Assembly (NCBI RefSeq): GCF_000213175.1
Contig: NW_009799103.1
Coordinates: forward strand, 1,256,009 to 1,320,008
Direction of reading: 5' to 3'
Origin: Neurospora tetrasperma FGSC 2508
Taxonomy: Eukaryota > Ascomycota > Sordariomycetes > Sordariales > Sordariaceae
DNA length: 64,000 bases
Position numbers and translations under genes: made by a program. The notes below the pieces were generated by a model, which made no database searches, was not told where the DNA came from, and saw only the letters and a list, made by a program, of their open reading frames with translations. Positions 38,501-47,544 of this stretch are shown in pieces (the stretch's first letter is position 1; every line of letters starts with the position of its first letter).

Positions 38501-38734
38501 GGAAGAAGGCAAGAGAGTGGTGGGAAGGGGGTGGGGGTGATGCCGACGGATCTGGATCTTGAGCAGCAATTGCAGCAGGAACAGCAACAGCAACAGCAAC
38601 AAACACATGATCAACTACGGAAAAACTCCTCGCCAACACCCGGGACTTTGTACGAAGATGCCTTGTCGGATTTTAGTGGTGAGATCACGTTAGGGGGTCC
38701 TGGTGGTGTTGGTAGGGCGATATGGGAGGCTTAG
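35535..38734 (+). CDS. MFS drug:proton antiporter (DHA2-like) with very long C-terminal tail
   Basis: Two exons (35535-36332, 36395-38734; 62-nt intron, GTGAGT donor, ATAG acceptor) give 1045 residues. The first 110 residues are a soluble Ser/His-rich head. The MFS body follows, starting ELAVMITMAIISLMVALDAT, with the loop signature SDIFGRKEML between spans 2 and 3, and AGRSVQGIGGGGIITMGQVI. About 14 spans end near FIQHHSMDK at about residue 615, as in the DHA2 group that exports toxins and drugs. The remaining 430 residues are low complexity: poly-Gly (after residue 680), long Ser runs, Thr runs and poly-Gln. This tail is unusual for the family and probably cytosolic. Substrate unknown. The exon joint YLN/FPFCAMG falls inside a span and recreates it. 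Confidence 0.88.
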
Positions 38735-39707
38735 CGACACTCAAGCAAGTAGCGTAATGAATCTGGGGGGGGGGGGGGAAAAGAGAGGTTACTACTTGTG
38801 GCTTTGTCAGTTTGGTTGTTCCATGGGGATTGTTAGGTGGTTAGAATACAACAAGTACATACATACACATGGGAAGGTCGGATCACCATGTGCGTGACTA
38901 AAGACTCGAAAATTTCATTCTCTTTTGTATCTTAACTCATAAAGTAGCAGCTAAACTTTCACTCTCTTCTGTTTTTTTTATGGGCCTTTTCCTTCGTTTA
39001 CCTACTGTAGGCTTCACCTTGTCTGGGATTGTGGATGCTTCATTTAAAGGGGTCAGTTGGAGTCGTCGTAGTACTTTGAACTGTGCTTTTTCTTATGTTG
39101 CTTGACGCAGATTGGTCAGGCAGGAAGGAACTTTGGTGTTTTGATTAGTTGAAGTGTATGTGTGAACTCTGAACTATCGAGAAGGTCTTTTTCCCTCGAA
39201 GAGTCAGGAAATCTAGGTGTAGTGGCGCCCTAGAATGTTCAAGACACTCGATGATCATTTCGCGCAACCCTTCAGTATATCGTTAGAAGTTGGTTTACTT
39301 CACCTTTCGATTATCGTTGTATCGTCGGTGAATTTTCATTTATTTGGTTTCTCTTTCTTCCCTTCCTTTTGAGCATATCAACCTGCTAGTGCTCTCTTGA
39401 CTGGTGATTACATTCATAGCGCCCTGCCTTTCTTTGCAACTGCTCAGAACTCAGCCGGTGACTGAAAGCCAGGCCTGTGTAGAAAACCAAGTGGAAGTTT
39501 GGAAATTGTTTGTATGTTTTTCCATCTATCCAAGTTCTGGCATGGGAAAGACCCTTCAAACGCGCGGCAATTGTGCACCTTCTTCCTCTTTTACCTCCGA
39601 TCTCCTCTTATTCTGCTCCAGCAACGCGCCCTCTGACAGGGCACATTATCATTTGTTGAATGGACGAAAGCAAAAGATTACCTGTAATGACCAAATGGTT
39701 GGAAGCG

Positions 39708-40000
39708 TAAAAAGTGCAAAAAAAAATGTTTTCGAAGCCGCTCGGCAGGTTCGAACGAACCACTTGCACGAAAGTGGCGGGCAGTGACCACAGTTGTGAA
39801 GATGAGATATCCCACCTAGTACCAACTGCGCCAGCCACCCTTGGTAATTGTGACTGCCAAAGCCACATTCTAAGTACCGGGTGGCTATCAGAATTTCTTA
39901 GCCTCCAGAGACGGCAGGAGACTGGAGCCGGTCCGTACAATTCATGTGGGACGAGATTCGAACCATTCACTCCGGTTCTCCACCCTTCGAAAGCAATCAC
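39708..40000 (-). repeat. tRNA-derived (SINE-like) repeat, copy 1
   Basis: On the minus strand, TGGCGCAGTTGG (near 39835-39820) matches a polymerase III A box and GGTTCGTTCGAACC (39761-39748) a B box. A second B-box-like GGTTCGAATCTC lies upstream near 39966, in a part shared with the other copies. The plus-strand left border is a GTAAAAAGTGCAAAA block, which is a T-rich end on the element's own strand. A true tRNA is excluded because the spacing is long and the acceptor ends do not pair. Confidence 0.65.
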
Positions 40001-40245
40001 GCATCGATTATGAGCAAAAATTGACGCAACAAAACATGAGATGGGTAACTGACTGGGGCTATTTCAGGGTTGCGTTTCCATATATCGTCCCCTAGTGTAT
40101 CCTTCAACTCCCTCCTTGCATTTGCAGCGCTGGATTTGTGCGCCTCCTTTCTATCAACAAGGCAGCTTATTTAGTTAGGTATGTACTCTGTGCGCAAAAG
40201 CAAAGAACTCCTAGAGCTAGTCGATGATCAGGTGGTCAGCAGAAA

Positions 40246-40590
40246 AGTGACAAAAAAGTTGTTTGAACACGCTCCCGGGCAGGTTCGAACGTACCGGTTC
40301 TACTAGAGAAGTGGTCAGCCAGAAAGATGTGGCGCCCCATCTACTGACTGAGCCAAACTCCCCCACGGTGGTCTGATGACTGTACTTCCAAGCGCAGACC
40401 TTAAATACCGAAAGCTACTAGACTTGGCTATCCAATATCAAAACTGTTTGCCCATAGCACGAGCATGGAGCTGGAGCCGGCACTCACCCCATTCACCTGA
40501 GGCGAGATTCAAACCATCCACTCCAGTTCTCTACCCTCCGAAGTTCGGCAACGCACAAAGTTCGAGTTTGATACGTACGCAGGGTACAAT
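40246..40590 (-). repeat. tRNA-derived (SINE-like) repeat, copy 2
   Basis: Same order as copy 1: on the minus strand TTTGGCTCAGTCAGTAG as A-box region, then GTTCGAACCTGCC as B box, with GGTTTGAATCTCG upstream. It shares ACGGTGGTCTGATGACTGTA and GCAGACCTTAA-like sequence with copy 3 more closely than with copy 1. The plus-strand right border shares GTACGCAGGGTACAAT with copy 3. Confidence 0.65.
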
Positions 40591-41528
40591 CTTATATTTT
40601 ACCTAACTTCCAAAATAGTAGGAAGATTTTGGTTTTTTTTCTGTTGCCTTTAATGGACCTTTTCCCCCTATTCAAGCTTGACTTTGTTTGAGACTGAGGA
40701 TGCTTTGTTTTGAGTGTCGCTCAGAGAGCTTGTGTAGAAAACTACCGAAGATGTCCTGGCTGTAGGTGTGTTTTGGGGCGTTCGAGAAGAGAATCACATG
40801 CTCCTGTAGAGTGTTGGTGTGACCAAGGGTCAAAGAGAACTTCCACTAGTTTGTTCACTCCGACTGGCGCTTGCTGTTTCGCTTTTTTTTTTTTTTCTTG
40901 ACGAAAACATGCAATGTCGGAGGAAACTATGGTATTTTGATTAGTAGAAGTACTCATGAACAACTAATCAGGTCTCCTTATCCTAGAGAGTTAAGAAGCC
41001 TACCACCTCTTGGGAGTAGGGGCGGGTGCACCCACTTTTTCTCCTACGCACACCCACAATACATTGAAGACACTCAATAATAATTCCGCGCAACCACCCC
41101 AACATATCCTTGAAAGCTGGTGTACTTTACCTTTTGCTTATTCCTCCACGTACCGGTCAGTTTCTTTCTATTTGTTTTCCGTTTCCGCTTGTTCCTTTTG
41201 AGCAAGTTGACCTGAGTGTGCACCTTTATGCTTTATCTCCGATATTCTCCCATTCTTACCCTTTCACGGTAGTGCGGCCTTTGATGCAGCATATCTAACT
41301 TAGAGAGCTGATGAGAGCGACTTCGACTTGTCGGGTACGCATTAGGTACTCAGCGGCAGTTGTCAAGTTCCCATTTCCTTTCTCGACAGATATCTCCTCC
41401 TGCAGCGACTGACGGAAAGGAGGCCAAAAATGCATCATCATAAAAAAGATCAAGGAGCCGAGTCAATACTGAATAATGGATGAGTGGTGGTTTAATGTTA
41501 GTGGGAGTAGTCAAAAAGAATGAGAGGT

Positions 41529-41883
41529 TAAAAAGTGCAAAAAGTTGTTCAAAGCATGCCCGAAGGCCGGTTCGAACGAACCGCTTCTTCTAAGGAAGAG
41601 GGCAGTTACGAACAAAGTGGCGCGCTTCACCTCTGACGACTACGCTGTCTTCCCCACGGTGGTCTGATGACTGTACTGTCCAAACACAGACCTTAAGTAC
41701 TGGGTAGCTATGGGACTTGGTCTTGCCTACCCATACAGACACTGTTTGCCCACGGCAAGAGCCAGAAGCAAGAGCCAGAACATACCATTCACATGTGACG
41801 AAATCCGAATCATTCACTTCGGTTCTCCACCTGCCCAAGGAAAGGTACAGATTTCGAGTTGAATACGTACGCGGGGTACAATC
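41529..41883 (-). repeat. tRNA-derived (SINE-like) repeat, copy 3
   Basis: On the minus strand an A-box-like GCGTAGTCGTCAGAGG is followed by GGTTCGTTCGAACC (41583-41570). The plus strand begins AAAAAGTGCAAAAAGTTGTT, as in copies 1 and 2, and ends GTACGCGGGGTACAAT. It ends about 180 bases before the start of the zinc-knuckle gene and so is part of its upstream region. Confidence 0.65.
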
Positions 41884-42066
41884 GCAAAGCTGGAAACGTC
41901 CTCCTTTCCTCCTTCGTACCTGCACCCCTCCATTCCCAAACTTCACCCTCTTGCTCCCTTCCCTAGAGGTAACTTCACCATCGTTCTTCACTTATCCCTC
42001 TTCCTCTATTTTCGCGATCACGATCCACACCCCTTGCTCTAAACTTTCGACATACTCAGAGCCAGA

Positions 42067-44026
42067 ATGAATCCAGATTCATTCTCGGCGCCGGTGTCTG
42101 CATTGGACCATTGCATCATGGACAACATGATGAATGAGCTGGTTGCGATGGGCCCTCTGGACGGGCAGTCATCAACGAGACCGACGTATACCAGCATTTT
42201 AACGTCAACGAAGTATAACGATGAGCGCCACCGTCACTGGTTCGTGGCCTGTAGGATCGCGAGCACCCACTTCGGTGTAAGCCAACTGCCAGACCCTTTC
42301 CGACCCCACGACGGTGAAAGCGTAACCCTTGCGCAGGCCACTGCCGCAAACAGGATTCACGAGTGCTACATCAAGGGGTTCGAGGACGTAATGATGAGAT
42401 TTTATAATCTCGGGCTGAGTCGCGTGTCCACTGCGGCACATCTTTATGCGCTGGATTTCAGCTTGTGGATGAGAGGTAAGTGGAGGCTTGTCGCAACTCC
42501 CCAATCGGATCAGAAGCTCCCTACACGCAGTTCCATTCGATCAACACTCGTCGTTTTTATTTACATACACTGCTTCATATATATTGGCCTAGTCTAACCA
42601 AGTTTGTCTTGCAGGATATGCTCTTGGCTGCGGTGACTTTGGCGACAAGTTTCATTACACCAAACCGTCAGCTCACGTTGGGCCCTTCTCTGCTGAGTTT
42701 GATATTTTCTACCATGCCAAACAAACAGAAAGATTTCGTGAGAGACAGATGGTCAGCGGAATCGTCACTTTCGGTGCCGTGCCGATTCCAAATGCTCCTG
42801 GTGGGCCTCGTCAGGCAGTCACTGCCGCGAGCACCAACATCAGCCAACCGTCGAGAGCGGAGAATGAGCGACCCAGTCCCCAGATCTCTGCAACAGAGGT
42901 GAACCCCAAGTCGGCAGCTCTACAGATTCATGATTCAGAAAAGCATATTCTCGACGTTGCTATCACAAAAGCCAACGTGGACCAACCATCAAAAGAGGAA
43001 ACAGAGCCAGCTCACTCTGAGGTGCCTGCAACAGAGGCACACCCAACGTCAACAACTCAAACAAATCGTGCTTCAGCCAAGCGTAGCCTCGATGCGACCG
43101 ACCCTCCAGCTCTGGCCCCGCAATCCAAGAGGCAACAGCCAGGCCTTCCTTTGAGGACACTGGCCAGCGTGCTTGATCGCCAAGAGGTCCATCTACCCTC
43201 TCAGGCAAAGCAAGAGTCGCAGGGCACGACTGTACCTACCGTAGCACAAAGCAATTCGCAAGCCGAAAGAGGTACTGGGTCTGATGACACAATCTGCGGC
43301 AACAGAGCCTGTAGAAGGCCCGGTCATGAGTTGGCCGACTGCTTTGGGCCGCCGTCCAATATGGGTGACCTGGATGGCTGCCCTTTCTGCAATACCCAAC
43401 AGCATGTCCTCGACAATTGCCCAGATCTCCCAAGAGCTGGAAAGAACAAGCTATTTGACACGCTGATCATACGACGGGCCAATTTACCACCTATTCGAAC
43501 GGCTATCTCTTTTCTCCACTTGGCAGCTGCCGCCAAAAAGCTAGATGTACTGGCTGAAACCATACCGCTCCAGAAACGCACGGCCAGATGGACCTATAGC
43601 GAGTTGAAGCTGTGGCAGCATCCTAACCCATCTCGGCTCTTGCTCTTTCGAGACCCTGAATTCTCTTCAGATCCCCAGGTCCTCATGGGGAAGCTCTACG
43701 AGTCCTGGGATGCACTCGTAAGCGGCACCACGCGGATCGATAGAAATTCTGAGTCTATACCCTCAGCTATAATGGTTTTCAAGAACCAATGGATGGCTGA
43801 GCTTGTGCCATATAACAAGATTTACCAGACTGCCAAAATCAGGGTGGAAAAGCGAGGCCCCTATCCGTTCGGGCCCCAAGACGAGTTACTTCGTGTCCAG
43901 AAAGGACACCGCGAGATGATTCAGGAGCACCTCTTTGTTTTACTGAAGGAGCGCTACGAGCTTAAGCCCAGCAACAAGGAGAGAGGGGGCAGCGAACATG
44001 AGGGCATTCAGGACCAGGAGGAGTAA
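42067..44026 (+). CDS. Hypothetical protein with two zinc-knuckle-like motifs
   Basis: Two exons (42067-42475, 42615-44026; intron of 139 nt, GTAAGT donor, TTGCAG acceptor) give 606 residues. Residues 1-220 form a compact part (WFVACRIASTHFGV, IHECYIKGFEDVMMRFYNLG, then across the joint GYALGCGDFGDKFHY). A Pro/Ser/Gln/Glu-rich linker of about 150 residues follows. Two Cys motifs come next: CGNRACRRPGHELADC (C-x4-C-x4-H-x4-C) and CPFCNTQQHVLDNC, a perfect C-x2-C-x4-H-x4-C knuckle. The last 180 residues are helical. Zinc knuckles bind RNA or single-stranded DNA, or other proteins. No reverse transcriptase, integrase or LTR is nearby, so I do not call a retroelement. It resembles accessory fungal proteins of unknown role. 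Confidence 0.7.
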
Positions 44027-44571
44027 AGGAGAAGTTGGGCTGATATGTGTATATTTGTGTACTTTTGGACTGTAGAGTAGACCAAACACCCTTCCTATGA
44101 TTGTGTCCCGGTGCTAATTGAGTGCCTTGTGAACCGTGAAGAATGCCATTAGTAGTGTCCAAAAGGTCATCGAGTCGCACGAAAATGCATCGTCACAAAC
44201 CTTCAACGTATGGAAAGGATATGTTTAGACATGTGCAAGATCTAGCCACGCGTTTGCTGCTGCTTAAAACACATGATCCTAGTATCGCAAGATATAAAAA
44301 ACAATAATGGCGGAACGGAATGTTGATTAATCATTACTAGACAGTCATCTTTAAAGGCCTCATTCGCAGCCAAGCACCCCTAAGAAACCTATTACAATAC
44401 TATATCCATGGAAAAGAGAGTTCGAGATCGATCCCACCAGGGCATCTCCTCCAACCACGAAGAGAATCCGACCCTCCACCCTACCCATCCCATCCCACCC
44501 CGAACGACCCCACCACCCGGGCACCGCCTCCCCAGCTGGCCGGAAAGGCTATACCCAGGCATCATACCTCC
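44027..44571. other. Convergent intergenic stretch
   Basis: The 3' regions of the zinc-knuckle gene and the coiled-coil gene meet here. I see no gene and no notable repeat. Confidence 0.6.
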
Positions 44572-46218
44572 TTAAAAGTTCCTTTGCCTAAAATTAACCT
44601 TTCCGTAATCCAACTGGGTGCGCATAACCCTCAGGCACTCGCCACCCTTCCCCTCTTCTCCCTTGCGGCCATCGCACTTGTGGTCCACCAAAATCACCGA
44701 GCCACGCCAACCATTCTTCACCAGGCCATCGATACAGTACCACTGCGAAATAGTGCCCTCCTTCAAAAAGGAGCCAAAGTTCTCCCAAGCTTGATCGTGG
44801 ACGGCGATGGTGACCACGCGGAGGAACAGCGTCTCGAGACGCAGACCGCCGGTTACTTGCGGTTTGATCAACCGCAGGCGACGCTTGATTTCGTCGGAGA
44901 GAAGAGCAGGAGAAATGAGGCGTTCCCATAGGTCGGGCTGGATGAGGCTCTCGACGGAGGGGCGGGCGCTGGCGACGGCGGTGGTGGTGGTGGTCTCTGA
45001 GCCCGAGAGGGTCAGCTGGGCCAGAAGTTCGCCGGCCTCGGTGAGGCTGCGCTTGGATTTGGTGGATTTGAGGGTCGGGCAGGGAGTATCCGGGACGACG
45101 GGTTGCACGGGTGCGGTCGGGGAGGGAGCGAGTGCTTCCTTCTCGAATTTGGCAAGGCGAAGCTCGAGAAGCTTCTTGGAGCCGGCGAGGACGTCGCGCT
45201 CATACTCGAGGTCTCTGATAGTCTTTTGCAGCTCGGTGATCTTGTACTCCATCATGTTGGTCCTGGGGCTCTTGCTGGCCTTGTCAACCTTGGATACATC
45301 GTTAGTGGTGACGGCATTTGAGACTTTGCCGGAGCTCGGGCTGTTGCTGCCGCCGATGTGGTGAGTAATGAAGGCGATCTTCTGCTCGAATCTAGCGAAC
45401 CCATCGACGAGGAACTTGTACTGCGCGTCGCGGAAGTTGGTGGCGTTTTGGACACTGCGAATTGCGTGTGAGCTCAGCTTGGTGTAAAGCGCCTTGAGGC
45501 CCTTGCTCTCGGCGTCTTTACCCTCCAGGAATTGATGCATCTCCTTGATCCTCTGCTCAAGACGGTCATGCTGGTCCTTGAAAAGCAGTCGCTCACGCTT
45601 CATGTCTTCTGCGGCGAGCTTGAGTTCCTCCATTGTCAGTACCGTTACCTCCTTTGCCTGGACCAAGGCCTCCTTTGTCTGATCCAAAGTCTGTTTCACT
45701 TCCTTTGACTGGGTGAGCACCTCATCATTGCATTGATCCAACCCGTCGACAGTGTACTCCAGGTTGTAGATCTGATCAGCCATGGCACCTGAAGAATCCA
45801 TGATCGCCCTGTTGGCATTTTCTGCCATCTTCTTTGAGTCTTCCGCCATTTCTTTTGTGGTTAGCATCAACTGCTTCTTGATATGCTCCGCAATTTCCTT
45901 TGAGTCCAGCTCCAGCTGGTCCTTGAATTTCTTCCGCGACTGCTCCAACTGGTTGGTCGCCTGTTGAATTTGCAGCTTGGTCGCTTGATTCAAGCTGGCA
46001 GCCTCTTGTGCGCTTGCGACGAGGTTGAGGAACTGCCCTCTGACATTTTCAAGATAGACCAAGGCGACGGTGAAAGCTTCATCAGCTTGAGAAGTTTCCG
46101 AGACGTTGTTGGTAACGCGAGAGATAATCTCTGCCAGTGCGTCCGTGGTGTTGACAAGGTTCGCGATGCTCTGCACCAGCGCACCCATTGGCTCCCCAGT
46201 AGCTTGCGGAGTCGACAT
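44572..46218 (-). CDS. Coiled-coil protein of unknown function
   Basis: Single exon of 548 residues from the ATG at 46218. Residues 30-280 are almost continuous coiled coil, with repeated phrases such as LDSKEIAEHIKKQLMLTTKE, AEDSKKMAENANRA and SKEVKQTLDQTKEALVQAKE. A second, shorter coil is at about 315-360 (ITELQKTIRDLEYERDVLAG). The last 120 residues form a globular part (QPDLWERLISPALLSDEIKR, then LETLFLRVVTIAVHDQAWEN and ISQWYCIDGLVKNGWRG), with no signal peptide or membrane span. No family recognised. The arrangement of a long rod plus a folded end suggests a scaffold or tether, which is inference. Confidence 0.75.
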   Translation of the reverse strand: MSTPQATGEPMGALVQSIANLVNTTDALAEIISRVTNNVSETSQADEAFTVALVYLENVRGQFLNLVASAQEAASLNQATKLQIQQATNQLEQSRKKFKDQLELDSKEIAEHIKKQLMLTTKEMAEDSKKMAENANRAIMDSSGAMADQIYNLEYTVDGLDQCNDEVLTQSKEVKQTLDQTKEALVQAKEVTVLTMEELKLAAEDMKRERLLFKDQHDRLEQRIKEMHQFLEGKDAESKGLKALYTKLSSHAIRSVQNATNFRDAQYKFLVDGFARFEQKIAFITHHIGGSNSPSSGKVSNAVTTNDVSKVDKASKSPRTNMMEYKITELQKTIRDLEYERDVLAGSKKLLELRLAKFEKEALAPSPTAPVQPVVPDTPCPTLKSTKSKRSLTEAGELLAQLTLSGSETTTTTAVASARPSVESLIQPDLWERLISPALLSDEIKRRLRLIKPQVTGGLRLETLFLRVVTIAVHDQAWENFGSFLKEGTISQWYCIDGLVKNGWRGSVILVDHKCDGRKGEEGKGGECLRVMRTQLDYGKVNFRQRNF

Positions 46219-47544
46219 GACTAGGTCGCGTTGTCTTGCCTTTCCTGCAGCCGTGGATGATGATGAGGTGAAGAAAGTGGGGTCGTCAAAAGAGAAATGT
46301 AAGCTGGCTGGCTAGGTATATCGCGTTGCCTTGTGGTACTTGCTGTAATTGTTATAAAATAATGTCAAGAAATTGAAGAGGGGCGCGTGTTCACCCAAAC
46401 TTGGATCAAGTTGCTGAGAAAATGAAGGAGAGCTGGGTGACCAAACCGTAGATTGCGTGGACTTCTGTATATGGGTTGACCTTGTCAAGCTCAGAAAGCG
46501 AAAGTGGTTTGGAAGTGGCAGTGTGAAAAGGTGGAAGGCTGAGAGCGAGTGAAAGTTGAGTGATGGATGAGGAGGAGGAGGAGGAGGAGGAGGAGGAGGA
46601 GGAGGAGGAGGAGGAGGAGGAAGAGGGCTGAAGAGAGATGCCCCACCAAGGTTCGCCGGAATAAATACACAGTGTGGAGTGTGTGCGCGCCGGGTTACCG
46701 TGGTAAAATGTCTGCTACAATAAAAGGCCCTTGATCAGCTGTACAAAGGGCAATTTCGTGTCCGTCGAGCTGGCGACAGCGGTCGGTCACTCCTCCACAG
46801 GTGGCCCCCGCTTACACCACACGGTCCACTTTCAACGTCAACTGAACTTCCTTTGTCTTTCCCCTAAGAAATATTCGCGTCATTCTCGTCCACAACGAAA
46901 CATCGCGAGAACACCGGACAATTCCCTCCTGTGGAGTCAGTCAACAAGCTCTTGGCTGCAGTTTTGTTGTTTCAGCTTTTTATTAGAAAGCTTTCGAGAT
47001 ACAAAAATATCACGGCTGCGATACGAGCGAGCGAGGATCCATCAAGATGAGCTGATTCGACTGATTCGACATGGACTTGTCCCGGTTGACAACTCTCTGC
47101 CTGAAATGACTGGCCAAGAAAGATTTCGAATCCCCTGTCGATTGGTACAGCCACCCGCCACGTATCGCAGCGATGGAGCGGTTGCAAAGGCCCAACAAGT
47201 TATCTGCCCCCATCCTTGTGCATGTCTGCAGGGTCTGGACGTTTTACTTGTGGGCTTCAACGGAGTCGGTTCTATGGACAACGGCTGGTTTAGTCTGTCT
47301 GGGATTTCCTGCTCGCGTGTGTCTATGACCCCTCGTTGCCATCTTCTTCTTTTTCTCTCTCTCAGCTCATCTGTGCTTGAGTGACGAGGACAAAGGTCAA
47401 AAGCGCCTGGACGGTGTAACTTGAGACGACTAGACTACCCCTTGCGAGCCCCATCCTTTCCAGTCTTCTGTCTTCACCCAGACACACCACCAAGGCCACT
47501 ACCCAATGCTCTCTGAAGCAACATAAAAACACCCACACGCCTCC
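46219..47544. promoter_or_regulatory. Divergent upstream region with GGA repeat
   Basis: This 1.3-kb gap separates the divergent starts of the coiled-coil gene and the membrane glycoprotein gene. A (GGA)n run lies at 46569-46621. No other gene is supported; the frame at 46731-47384 has no recognisable motif. Confidence 0.5.
46569..46621 (+). repeat. (GGA)n microsatellite, about 17 units
   Basis: An uninterrupted GGA/GAG run about 350 bases upstream of the coiled-coil gene's start codon, in its likely promoter or leader. Confidence 0.95.

Larger units (their letters stand above)
38735..42066. repeat. Diverged segmental duplication between transporter and zinc-knuckle gene
   Basis: Two related segments lie in the same orientation: about 38965-39450 and about 40625-41240. 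Shared landmarks in order are a T run followed by a GG/GGACCTTTTCC block, GGATGCTT, TATTTTGATTAG or TGTTTTGATTAG, AAGACACTC, CGCGCAACC and CCTTTTGAGCA. Each is followed by a tRNA-derived repeat (copies 1 and 3), and copy 2 lies between. Many differences are transitions, as expected after RIP, but I did not count them. A run of 14 G lies at 38765-38778. No gene is convincing. Confidence 0.7.

Noticed and set aside
39735-41640. True tRNA genes at the three A-box/B-box sites
   Set aside because: Box spacing is long, acceptor ends do not pair and no convincing anticodon arm is seen, so they are tRNA-derived repeats.
42067-44026. Retroelement Gag-like protein because of the zinc knuckle
   Set aside because: There is no reverse transcriptase, protease, integrase or terminal repeat near it, and the gene has a normal intron.
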